Below are positions 6,398-14,790 of a stretch of DNA of 57,007 bases, piece after piece. Below the pieces are notes generated by a model that searched no databases, was not told where the DNA came from, and saw only the letters and a list, made by a program, of their open reading frames with translations. Location: NCBI RefSeq assembly GCF_002210225.1, contig NZ_MWUJ01000019.1:1-57007 (forward strand), written 5' to 3'. The position numbers were made by a program, and so were the translations under genes. Origin of the DNA: Geofilum rhodophaeum. Lineage in GTDB: Bacteria > Bacteroidota > Bacteroidia > Bacteroidales > Marinilabiliaceae. The stretch's first letter is position 1, and each line of letters starts with the position of its first letter.

Positions 6398-9061
6398 CTA
6401 TCGCCGGATTTCGTTTTTGAGCTTATTTATTTGATTTTTAAGATGCTGTTTTACATCTTCACGCAGCTTTGCGATATCGTCCCACCAGAGTATTTTGTAT
6501 TTGTAGCCCCGGTTTTGGTAGCCACCCATTTGTTGGATGTATTCCAGTTCTATCAAATCGCTGATGTAGCGTTGCAACTGGCTTTTGCTGATGTTCAGGG
6601 CGTGGCGGATTTCACGCTGCATAAACTCGTATTGTTCGGGGTTGGATTTTGTTTTGATATGGTGCTTTAGTTCTTCGTAAAACTGGCGCAGGGAGCCATC
6701 GAGTTCATCCACTTTTAAAAAGATACTGTCGAACATGATTTCATTGGCGATTTTAAGGTCTTCGGTATCGGTTATTATCCGGCCTTGTGCGTCCTTTTTT
6801 CTACGGTACTGGTTGATGATGGTGACTTGCTTAACAAAAGCTAAATAGAGCTCGTTCAGGCGTCTTATTTTATGGGCTTTTTCGGGCAAATGGATTTGGT
6901 AGGCAAAAGGATTAATGACTTTGCAGGGCTTGAGCATTCTTACAAGGTTTTGCAAAAGGGTGCTTGCCTCTCGCTCTTTCTCTGCATCTATGAGCCCGGC
7001 AGCTTTCTGCTTTTGGTAGTTCATTATCCGGGCGGTTTGTTCCTGGCTTTCATCAACAGCAATGATGAAAAGACGGCTCATGTTGTCTTCATATATTTGG
7101 CCGTGGGTGGTGGCGCAGATGCTGGCCATGGGACCTCTTACGATTCTTTGGGCGCTACGGATATTGCCGTTTTCGTCCTTTTGGCTGGTGGAGCTGCTTA
7201 GTTGGTTGTTGCTTATCAGCTCACGCCAGGCAAAGAGGGCTTCTTCTTTTAGGCCATCAATGTCTTCTAAGCAGATGAGCTTGCCTCTAAAAAAGTATTC
7301 GTCGTAGTTGTAAAAGCTGTTTTCGGTTACCCGGGTAAATTTCACCACTCTTTCGCCTGGCATCAGTTCGGCTATTTTGGAGAGTAGGTGGGTTTTACCG
7401 CTGCCGCTGCTGCCTTGTATCAGGGCGTGCAGGGTATCGGGCATTTTATGGCTGGTAGCTATCACAAACAAAAAAAGACGGTTATTCTCCTCTCCGGTAA
7501 TGCCGCTTTGGCCGATGAGTTGGTTTAGCTTCTGGATTAGGTCTGCTTGTTGCAGAAAAGCTTTGCATCTGGCCTGCTGCGCCAGGGTTAGGGTTTTATC
7601 GCTGTCTGCATCTTTGGTGCTTTGCTGTAGCTGGTTTTCCCGGTATTCTTCCAGCAGGTCGGTTAGTTGCGACAGGTCGTTTTCTATAAGGTCGCTTCTG
7701 AGTTCCAGTTTCTCGGCTGCTTCCCGGGCTTCTTTTCTGACTTGCTTTTCTTCGTACAAATCCAGTCTTGTGCGGTATTTGATGGCGGTTTCCAGATGCT
7801 GGACGTCCAGACTGATTGTCATGCGGTCGAAGGTTTTGGGTAGGCTGCCTTTTACAATATAACGGGCGGTTTGGGTAGTATAAGTGATTTTGTTGGGCTG
7901 CTCTGTATTTAAGGGTGATTGGGTTTGCGCCATCTGCAAAGCTTTGGATGGGTGGCTTCCTTTTTCTTTCCCGAGGCTCCAGGTCGGGATTTCGCTTCGC
8001 TCAACATTTGAAAAATCTTCAGTTGAAGAAGAAGATGGTGGTAAAGGTTGGTGGTTGGTGCTGCAGGCCGGCTGTCGTTCTTCGATTAGTTGCAGTATGG
8101 CTTCCTTTCCGTAGTTCATCCAAAGACTGTTGATGTCCTCGTCTTGGGGCGTGGCAACAATGCTGATTGTGACGCCCTGCCCTGCCAGTTCCTCGGCGTA
8201 TTTAAGGGCTCCTTCTTTGCCGGCCCGGTCGCCATCAAAAAAGAAGATGATTTCCTTTTCTGTTGTTGTGTTTATTCCTAAAGGATTGCTCCATGCTGTT
8301 ATGGCCCTCTTGTGTTCTGCGCTTAAGCCATTAGTGCCGTAGGCGGAGAGTATCGAAGCATCTTTTAATTCTACGATTTGGATAAGACTGGCAGCATCGA
8401 TGATGGCTTCGGTGATGATTAATGTATGGGTGTCTTGTGGCGGATAGCTTGGATAAAGGCCTTTGCGGTTTTCGCTGTAGTAATGGCGGCCGTACTCTAT
8501 GTTATAGCCGTTGCTTTCTGTTATTCTGCGGCCGTAAAGGCTTGTGATATTGCCCGCCTGGTCTTTCAACGGGAAGGTGATGCACTGCTTGAGTTTGTTC
8601 CAGTACTGGCCACTGTTATAGCCGATTTCCATTTCGGGGTTTAGGCCACGGCCTTTAAGGTAGTCTAACGCTTTGGGGCTGCGGGGAAGGCTTGCTATTT
8701 GCCGGGCAAAAAGCCCTGCAAAATCTTCGGCCTTCCCCTTGGCAGCTCCTTTGGATGCAATCCCCATTACATCTTTAGCGTTGGTTTCTTCTCCTGCAAG
8801 TGCTGCAGCTTTCTTCAAAGCTTCATGCTTACCGGAAGCTGAGCCTGTCGAAGCTTCGTATTTCTCAATAAATTCTATCTGGTCACCGGTGGCACCACAT
8901 CCAAAGCAATGGAAGGTACCGGTTTCGGGGTATATTTTGCAGCTTGGTTTGTCGTCTTGGTGGAAGGGGCATTTGATGTGGTGGTTTTTGTCTATTTTGA
9001 TGTTGTAATGGGACAAAACCTTGGTTATGGGCAGATGTTTTTTGATGTCGGGGATTTGCAT
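6398..9061 (-). CDS. CHC2 zinc finger - Toprim - ATPase primase/helicase of a mobile element
   Basis: This 887-residue replication protein starts with a CHC2-type zinc finger (Cys31, His34, Cys52, Cys55). A Toprim domain follows, with the acidic Glu in LIITEAIID and the DxD pair in FFFDGDRAGKEG (about residues 271-282). A low-complexity linker (about 335-400) precedes a helical region and a P-loop ATPase with Walker A GSSGSGKTH (about 550) and Walker B LICLEDIDGL (about 593-602). The C-terminal part (LNISKSQLQRYISDL) resembles a winged helix. The expected role is to prime and perhaps unwind DNA during replication of the element. Two short repeat-like insertions are read through in frame (7971-8028 and 8836-8856), in the linker and just after the zinc finger. 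A divergent repressor gene lies upstream. Confidence 0.88.
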   Translation of the reverse strand: MQIPDIKKHLPITKVLSHYNIKIDKNHHIKCPFHQDDKPSCKIYPETGTFHCFGCGATGDQIEFIEKYEASTGSASGKHEALKKAAALAGEETNAKDVMGIASKGAAKGKAEDFAGLFARQIASLPRSPKALDYLKGRGLNPEMEIGYNSGQYWNKLKQCITFPLKDQAGNITSLYGRRITESNGYNIEYGRHYYSENRKGLYPSYPPQDTHTLIITEAIIDAASLIQIVELKDASILSAYGTNGLSAEHKRAITAWSNPLGINTTTEKEIIFFFDGDRAGKEGALKYAEELAGQGVTISIVATPQDEDINSLWMNYGKEAILQLIEERQPACSTNHQPLPPSSSSTEDFSNVERSEIPTWSLGKEKGSHPSKALQMAQTQSPLNTEQPNKITYTTQTARYIVKGSLPKTFDRMTISLDVQHLETAIKYRTRLDLYEEKQVRKEAREAAEKLELRSDLIENDLSQLTDLLEEYRENQLQQSTKDADSDKTLTLAQQARCKAFLQQADLIQKLNQLIGQSGITGEENNRLFLFVIATSHKMPDTLHALIQGSSGSGKTHLLSKIAELMPGERVVKFTRVTENSFYNYDEYFFRGKLICLEDIDGLKEEALFAWRELISNNQLSSSTSQKDENGNIRSAQRIVRGPMASICATTHGQIYEDNMSRLFIIAVDESQEQTARIMNYQKQKAAGLIDAEKEREASTLLQNLVRMLKPCKVINPFAYQIHLPEKAHKIRRLNELYLAFVKQVTIINQYRRKKDAQGRIITDTEDLKIANEIMFDSIFLKVDELDGSLRQFYEELKHHIKTKSNPEQYEFMQREIRHALNISKSQLQRYISDLIELEYIQQMGGYQNRGYKYKILWWDDIAKLREDVKQHLKNQINKLKNEIRR
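7971..8028. repeat. Repeat-like insertion inside the primase linker
   Basis: A CCCGAGGCTCCAGGTCGGG near-palindrome is followed by a TTTCGCTTCGCTC word and a CTTCAGTTGAAG palindrome (8017-8028). It is read in frame as a linker (SSTEDFSNVERSEIPTWSLG). GAGCGAAGCGA-type words are common in dispersed repeats, so this is probably a small repeat captured by the gene. Confidence 0.45.
8836..8856. repeat. TGAGCCTGTCGAAG repeat inside the primase gene
   Basis: An imperfect palindrome has AAGCT and AGCTT ends around TGAGCCTGTCGA. It encodes the EASTGSASG stretch right after the zinc finger. The core word (on the other strand TTCGACAGGCTCA) is a widespread dispersed bacterial repeat as far as I remember. 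It keeps the reading frame. Confidence 0.5.
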
Positions 9062-9168
9062 TGGAAAATTATTTTAAAAACTTTTCAATAAAACTATCAG
9101 ATACAAAAACATCTTATAATTTTTAGAACTCCAAAAACTATCCACTTTATTCCTGTCTTATAATTATG

Positions 9169-9176
9169 TAATTTTG
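9169..9176 (+). promoter_or_regulatory. Candidate -7 element for the XRE repressor gene
   Basis: TAATTTTG fits the Bacteroidota -7 consensus TAnnTTTG and lies 42 bp before the ATG of the repressor gene. I see no good -33 element at the expected spacing. The surrounding AT-rich stretch, 9062-9217, separates the divergent repressor and primase genes and is the likely operator region. Confidence 0.45.
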
Positions 9177-9217
9177 CAACAAATGAGAACTATTGTATGT
9201 TTTAGCATCTTGTAGTT

Positions 9218-9553
9218 ATGAAAACAGGTAAGATTATTGCTGACTTACGTAAGTCCAAAAACATGTCACAAGGTGACCTGGCAAGCCAGACTGGCATATC
9301 TCAGGTTATGGTGGGTAAATACGAGCGTGGCGATGCCATACCATCAATCGAAGTGGCCAAAAGAATTGCTGATGCTCTTGAGGTTTCTCTCGATTATCTG
9401 GTTGGAGAGGGAGTTAACAGCAAATTTGATAAAAACACGCTTAAGCGTATCGAAGAAATTGAACTCCTGGAAGAAGATAAAAAACGAACATTGTTTGACG
9501 TGATTGACACATTTATACGGGAATCTAAAGGCAGAAAGGCCTTTGCTTTGTAA
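9218..9553 (+). CDS. XRE-family helix-turn-helix repressor
   Basis: This 111-residue protein has a clear HTH_3 (Cro/C1-type) domain at residues about 5-60, including MSQGDLASQTGISQVMVGKY and ERGDAIPSIEVAKRIADAL. A short helical tail for dimerisation (LKRIEEIELLEEDKKRTLFD) follows. It is divergent from the primase gene and probably represses the primase/recombinase genes and itself through the shared 156-bp spacer, as phage and integrative-element repressors do. The target is inferred from position. There is no peptidase or ligand-binding domain that would suggest SOS cleavage. Confidence 0.9.
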   Translation: MKTGKIIADLRKSKNMSQGDLASQTGISQVMVGKYERGDAIPSIEVAKRIADALEVSLDYLVGEGVNSKFDKNTLKRIEEIELLEEDKKRTLFDVIDTFIRESKGRKAFAL

Positions 9554-9594
9554 AATTATGCTGCTATTCCAATTAAATATCAGACAGTTTAGTT

Positions 9595-9861
9595 ATGGCC
9601 TGTTCTTTTAAGAAAATATACAACATCATTGAACCCTCATTTAGAGGGCTTGCTTTTATGCTTTTCGCATTAGTTATCAACTGGAATTATGACAAATGGG
9701 TGACCGTTGACGCTGAAAGCACCCTACTTGCCAAAAACAAAATGATTCTCGCTCTTTTTTCTAGAATTGATGATTGGGGTGGCAAGGTTCTTTTAATAAG
9801 TATTTTTATTGGAATTGGACTACTGATAATACTCAATGACTACTTAAAAAAAGCAGACTAA
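9595..9861 (+). CDS. Small two-helix membrane protein
   Basis: This 88-residue protein has two predicted membrane helices: residues about 18-31 (LAFMLFALVINW) and about 64-80 (VLLISIFIGIGLLIILN). A soluble loop of about 30 residues lies between them. It lies 41 bp after the XRE gene on the same strand, so it may be co-transcribed and could be part of the element. I recognise no family. Superinfection exclusion or a membrane anchor are guesses only. Confidence 0.6.
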   Translation: MACSFKKIYNIIEPSFRGLAFMLFALVINWNYDKWVTVDAESTLLAKNKMILALFSRIDDWGGKVLLISIFIGIGLLIILNDYLKKAD

Positions 9862-9897
9862 CAAAATGCCGGCTATCCAACGTAATAGGGAGAAAAA

Positions 9898-10278
9898 CTA
9901 AACCCGGCCATGTATTTCAGCTAAAACCTCCCCAGTATTTACATCGATATGATATCTCATCATTGAACCATCATGAATTTCAACAACATCACGATTAGCA
10001 TATTCCTGCCTAAACCAATCATCAGTCCGACAATTAACAAAAGCAGCATGTTTATAGGGGACCTGCCAAATAATCTCTGCACAAGAATCTACCCCATACA
10101 CTAATCCTCCATCCATCTTCAGGAGCTCACTCCTTTGGGCTTCAAATTCCACCGCATCTTTTGCTCGAACTTGAACCACTAACACATTGGAAAACTCCAC
10201 AACTCTATTTATACTAAGCACAAAACAAACAGGCTTCTCATTGACAATTAGCACATTATTCGAATAACCATATTTCAT
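9898..10278 (-). CDS. Putative immunity protein of the large toxin-like protein
   Basis: This 126-residue protein, without signal peptide or membrane helix, starts with ATG 6 bp after the stop of the 1,498-residue gene on the same strand. It is predicted alpha/beta, with hydrophobic strands (NVLIVNEKPVCFVLSI, NVLVVQVRAKDAVEF) and an acidic C-terminal region (DGSMMRYHIDVNTGEVLAEI). That last part looks like a PepSY- or YjbR-like strand pair, but I do not claim homology. By position it is the cognate immunity protein. It shows no evident similarity to the protein at 46-486, as expected if each neutralises a different toxin domain. Confidence 0.6.
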   Translation of the reverse strand: MKYGYSNNVLIVNEKPVCFVLSINRVVEFSNVLVVQVRAKDAVEFEAQRSELLKMDGGLVYGVDSCAEIIWQVPYKHAAFVNCRTDDWFRQEYANRDVVEIHDGSMMRYHIDVNTGEVLAEIHGRV

Positions 10279-10284
10279 ATCTTC

Positions 10285-13200
10285 TTAATCATTTAGTCTT
10301 TCAAACTCGCCAACGGGCTTAAACCATGCATCATACATCGGATTACCTGAATCAAAACCAACAATCTGATACTGAATTGCTCCACCTTCTTGAATCAGCG
10401 CTGGACTAACATGACTCCATTCTTGGAAACCAGCGGTACTTTTCCTTATAATTGTACCCTTTGGCACTTCCACAAGAGCTACCTTGGTAGGCTTTTCACC
10501 AAAACCTCCGCTATAAGGTATTGCAAGCTCTTCAATAATATCATCAATACTATCATACTTTTTTAAATCCTCAATACGAATAATCCATTCCCCTTGCATA
10601 CGTTCACCAGTATAAATCCGAGCAAAATAGGCTGTCTCCTCTAGCTCCATATCAGTTACAGGCATCCCCCTATGATACGGATAGTTTTCATATCGGGGAT
10701 TTTCAATTTTATAAGATGCATAAAGCTCATTATGAGCTCTCTTAACAACAGTCCCTGGCTTGAACTTTATTGTTGTCCGATTAATTGTTTTAAATAGCAA
10801 CTCTGCCTCACTTAACCCAACAGAAGCACTTTCCCTAAATCTCGCAGCATCATCATCCAACTCATCTAAATACCTAACTATCTCATCAATATCGGCATCA
10901 CTAACCCCCTTACTTCTTAATTTTATTCTGAAATCTGGAAGCGATTTTTTGGCTATCCCTTTAAGTTTAATCAGGTTATTCTTAAGTGCTTTCCCTGCTC
11001 CAGGGGCTCTTTCAGTAGCAATACGTATTAATAATGCAGTCGCTGCTCCCTGTAAATAATCCGAATAGACCCGATCAAACTGCACATCCTCTTTAATTCT
11101 GCCATTATCAAAGAAAGCTCCATAAAGAGGTGTTATAAATGTCTCAAGAAACTGATTGTCAATTAGGGCCTCAGTGCCAGAAATGGTCGTTTGATAATAA
11201 TCAATTCTGCCAGGAACTTCAGACAAATGGACATCTTCAAAAACATGCAGTATAAAACTCTGAAGGGTCACATCCAGAGTAACTCCAACAGCTACATCAA
11301 TAGCCTTCTTCCGAGTTAAATAACCGGTAAAAAATGAGCCCCCTTCATTTACAATTGCCGGAAGTGATTGCTCTAAAATAGGAACAAGAAGGATCTCTAC
11401 TGCAGCTGGGAAAAACGCTGCACCAAGTCCAGCTCCCACCATAGTATTTAGCCCCTTCATAAACTCAGTCTCGTAGCCAAGACCTTCACCCATTGGAACA
11501 AATGGATGCTCAAGCAAACAAGGGTCTTTATATATAGCTGTCCTTAAAATGCGGCTATCCATTATTGGCGATTCGGCATAATCACGCAGCAAATGACCGC
11601 AAGGCATGAAGGTAAATTCATCAATACCTGAAACAAGAGTACCAGCTGCGCTATAACTCCCCCAGGAGCTTGGCTCTGGAAACCATTTGTTATTATTAAT
11701 TTGCCGGGAAATAAATTCATCCTTGTCAATATCCCACAAAAGCAGGGAATAACTTGATTTTTCAGTTTCAGTTTGAGTTTCCTTCCCTGTCCCCATGAAA
11801 GAAATATTCGTGTTACCACCTTCTTCTTTATACCCGGCGAACAAATCCGTTGTAACCTCAGCTTGAAAAGATAAACTTGAAGTTTTAAAGCCGTAGATAG
11901 CCTCAGAGGAAATATGTTTTACATCAATCCCATGTTCAGCATCTTTTAAAACAGCAACTTCTGAAACACCCTCAAGCCATATCGGAAACAATGACGGAGC
12001 TAAATACAAACCCGAAGCTTTTGGAGCCTTAATCCAATTTAAATTTGCAAGGTTAATCTTATACGCCCCCTCTTCCTCATCCTGCGCCCAAGCAAACAGT
12101 ATACTTTCCGGGTTATGAATCAAGTCCCATTGGTATTTCCACAGGTCGGTGCCGCCGTTGTAGTCCATGAGATTTTGGGTTTTGGACTCATCCTGTATAA
12201 ATTCTTCGGGACTAAAGGTGTGGCGAAGATTGAAGGCGCCGTGACCCAGTTCGTGGGCTACAATAATGGGGGAGGGATTGTCGTAAATGAAACCTACCTG
12301 ACGATTAAGGGGCATGTAGCCGGCCAGACTGCGATCTTTAAAGGTGGCTCCCTCCACAAAGAAAAGGTATAGGTCACCTCGCTCAATTTTACGACCGGTG
12401 GCTACATAGGCATCTACAATGGCAGTTTGGTCGTCGTTGTAGGTGCTGAATGTACCGGATCCCTCATGAGTCATTCGTCCTCCAGGGAAATGGACACTTA
12501 CACCGGGCTCAGAGACTACGGTCCATGTGGCAATGGCTTGCTTATAAACCTGCTTCAGGGTATGCTCCAACTGACTTTGGGTGGGCATCTTTGCCCCATT
12601 TACAGGTACAACATGCACGCGTTTGAGTGTGTTGTCAAAACTTACAACGTTGAGTTTTCCTACAACTTCTTCGGTGCTGTCGCTGAGGGCCCGGTAAGCA
12701 TACAGAGCCCGATTACTACCGGCTATATGACCCTGAACATTAAGCGCGCCAGTGGCAGATAGTGCGGGAATACCCATTTCATCCCGGAAACTGATGTCGC
12801 TTGAGGCATCGGTCAAAACCTTATCGTACCTGAAACTTTCAACACTCTTAAAGGCGGGTCGGTACCCATTATCCAGACTTGGATAAAAACGTTGAATCCT
12901 TTGCTTTAGAGGGTCGTAGGCATCAAAACCATAGTTCTGCTTATCGTAGGGTAAAAAACCAACCATGGAGCCCTCGGTAAGTTGCTCCTTTTCTTTCTGC
13001 TCATTGTAGCTTTTCACCAAACGATTGTTCCCACCGGTTGCTTTAAACTCCTGTACACCCATAGGCTCCCCTTTGGAGCTGATTACAACCTCATCTCCAT
13101 CGGCATTGGCAATCAATTTCTGCTTGGCTTCTTCAAGGCTAACACCCATTGGTCGCTCAACAACGGCGTCTTGTTCAACAACTACGGCATACAATTCACC

Positions 13201-14781
13201 GTCTTTTACAACAACGTAATCAAACTCTTGCTGAACGGAAATGGTGTCCACTATGCGGGTTTTGGCGGTCACAGTAGCCAATTGATCCAAAAAATCGTTT
13301 CCCTTCTCAACCAAAACATCTACTCCAACTAAAAATTTAGGGTCGTTGATGCTTTTGTAATCCATGTTTACAATAACATTGTCGGTGTTCACCTGCAAAT
13401 CGGAGAACTCGCAGGGGACTTTCATGCCCCACAACTCGCCCCAGAAGTAAAAAATGCCACTATAAATGCCGTTGCCTTGAGCATTCACTTCGCGCACAAT
13501 AAATCGGGTAGTGCCCGTTTTATTCGTCAGGGTATCTCCAACAGTCAGGTCATGGCGCAGCTCAAAATTGGTCAGCTCAACATCGGGTAAATCGTCACTG
13601 CAGGCACAATCGGGACAATCATCGTTGCTTTCATCCGGTTTTTTGTCAGGAATAAGAAGCGAAGTCCAGGAAGAATAATCGCTTACCGAAGCAGCATCTC
13701 CATTACAAACGGCCTGCACCCTCAACTCGTAAGTCTGTCCCCTTTCCAACTGAAAAAACTCCACCTTACTATCGTACGTCTCACTAGCTGAAAACCAGTC
13801 GGTCGCGGCATTTCGTACCTCTACGTTAAAAGAAGTATGGTTCTTTTCAGGCGTCCAGACAAAAGAGCCCTTTTGCCCCCCGGCCGTAGCGCTAATATCA
13901 CTTACAGCTTCGCAACGCGACTTGTAAGTAAAGGTGCGCACCTCGCTCTGTCCGTTTTGTGCAAAGGGTACCAGGCCGCTCTCATCGAAGGCCGTTACCC
14001 GCCAGGCATAAGTCATCCCCTCTTCCATCATAACGGAAGCAGGATTAAAGGAATAGCTGTTGGTACTGGTTACATGCTCGTAAAAAACCGGCATGGAGCC
14101 AACAATATTATAGGGATTAACTCCCTTTACACGCACTTCCCAAAGTTCAAACTTATAGCGAATACTGCCGGCCGAAACGGGACTGCCAACATTGCTGGAC
14201 AGCCAGGAAAAAGTGATTGGGACACCCACATATTGTCCCAATTCTGCATCGTTGGCGGGCAAACGCAAAACAGGTGGATGACCCAGAGCCATCCAGGCAC
14301 TGGTTGTACCGGTATTCGAAATTACCCTATTGGTATGGAAGTGCAATACCTCTATCGAGAACCTGTAAAAACCCTCGGGCATCTGCCCGCTTCTTTGGTA
14401 AGCCTCCTTACTAAAACCCTTAAACTGCAGGTTGTTCAAATTAAAATAATCGTAAAGGTCTTCACCAAACAGCACTGTAGCGCTGCCCCCATCCAGATAA
14501 ATGGGGGTAGTATTAAGCGTAACGGGGGTTTCAATAGTCGCCCCTGCCGTTTCCATCGTCAAGCGCAACTTAACCGGAAGGTTAGCCACCTCCAAATCGT
14601 TCACCACAATGGTAACCATCAGACGCTGCGAACCATGGGCGCTGTAATCGCTCAATTGCAGCGAGTAGGGCGGCAGCAGAGAGGGACTAACAAAAATGGG
14701 GTAATTACTTTGCGCCAAGGCGCTAAATGACGCAATTACCATTTGCACTAAAAAGACGAATATGAGCAGGGCTTGGCGCAT
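10285..14781 (-). CDS. Exported fibronectin/metzincin protein with toxin-like variable C-terminal tail
   Basis: This 1,498-residue protein has an N-terminal signal peptide (LLIFVFLVQMVIASFSALAQ, residues 4-23). Beta-rich, fibronectin type III-like segments follow (about 150-375), then a Cys/Asp-rich linker (DDCPDCACSDD, about 384-396). A metzincin-like zinc protease motif, HELGHGAFNLRH, lies at 843-854, with a Met-turn-like NLMDY near 870. The third His is one residue further than in the canonical HExxHxxGxxH. Right after it comes the conserved junction (WDLIHNP...LFAWAQDEEEGAY, about 885-909), then a 590-residue tail with a hydrophobic region (about 1090-1170) and a final domain containing YPYHRGMPV and GGAIQYQI. 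GGxxQY recalls TNT-type NAD glycohydrolases, but that is weak. No T9SS tail is present. The likely design is an exported effector that its own protease may release. Confidence 0.72.
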   Translation of the reverse strand: MRQALLIFVFLVQMVIASFSALAQSNYPIFVSPSLLPPYSLQLSDYSAHGSQRLMVTIVVNDLEVANLPVKLRLTMETAGATIETPVTLNTTPIYLDGGSATVLFGEDLYDYFNLNNLQFKGFSKEAYQRSGQMPEGFYRFSIEVLHFHTNRVISNTGTTSAWMALGHPPVLRLPANDAELGQYVGVPITFSWLSSNVGSPVSAGSIRYKFELWEVRVKGVNPYNIVGSMPVFYEHVTSTNSYSFNPASVMMEEGMTYAWRVTAFDESGLVPFAQNGQSEVRTFTYKSRCEAVSDISATAGGQKGSFVWTPEKNHTSFNVEVRNAATDWFSASETYDSKVEFFQLERGQTYELRVQAVCNGDAASVSDYSSWTSLLIPDKKPDESNDDCPDCACSDDLPDVELTNFELRHDLTVGDTLTNKTGTTRFIVREVNAQGNGIYSGIFYFWGELWGMKVPCEFSDLQVNTDNVIVNMDYKSINDPKFLVGVDVLVEKGNDFLDQLATVTAKTRIVDTISVQQEFDYVVVKDGELYAVVVEQDAVVERPMGVSLEEAKQKLIANADGDEVVISSKGEPMGVQEFKATGGNNRLVKSYNEQKEKEQLTEGSMVGFLPYDKQNYGFDAYDPLKQRIQRFYPSLDNGYRPAFKSVESFRYDKVLTDASSDISFRDEMGIPALSATGALNVQGHIAGSNRALYAYRALSDSTEEVVGKLNVVSFDNTLKRVHVVPVNGAKMPTQSQLEHTLKQVYKQAIATWTVVSEPGVSVHFPGGRMTHEGSGTFSTYNDDQTAIVDAYVATGRKIERGDLYLFFVEGATFKDRSLAGYMPLNRQVGFIYDNPSPIIVAHELGHGAFNLRHTFSPEEFIQDESKTQNLMDYNGGTDLWKYQWDLIHNPESILFAWAQDEEEGAYKINLANLNWIKAPKASGLYLAPSLFPIWLEGVSEVAVLKDAEHGIDVKHISSEAIYGFKTSSLSFQAEVTTDLFAGYKEEGGNTNISFMGTGKETQTETEKSSYSLLLWDIDKDEFISRQINNNKWFPEPSSWGSYSAAGTLVSGIDEFTFMPCGHLLRDYAESPIMDSRILRTAIYKDPCLLEHPFVPMGEGLGYETEFMKGLNTMVGAGLGAAFFPAAVEILLVPILEQSLPAIVNEGGSFFTGYLTRKKAIDVAVGVTLDVTLQSFILHVFEDVHLSEVPGRIDYYQTTISGTEALIDNQFLETFITPLYGAFFDNGRIKEDVQFDRVYSDYLQGAATALLIRIATERAPGAGKALKNNLIKLKGIAKKSLPDFRIKLRSKGVSDADIDEIVRYLDELDDDAARFRESASVGLSEAELLFKTINRTTIKFKPGTVVKRAHNELYASYKIENPRYENYPYHRGMPVTDMELEETAYFARIYTGERMQGEWIIRIEDLKKYDSIDDIIEELAIPYSGGFGEKPTKVALVEVPKGTIIRKSTAGFQEWSHVSPALIQEGGAIQYQIVGFDSGNPMYDAWFKPVGEFERLND
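12061..12132 (-). repeat. Junction homology, copy 2 (full-length gene)
   Basis: This partner of 2731-2802 matches at 61 of 72 positions by eye. It encodes the boundary between the metzincin part and the variable tail. Base composition changes here: by direct count 12001-12060 (tail side) has 19 G+C of 60, and 12121-12180 (conserved side) has 31 of 60. Confidence 0.85.
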
Positions 14782-14790
14782 TTCAGGATC

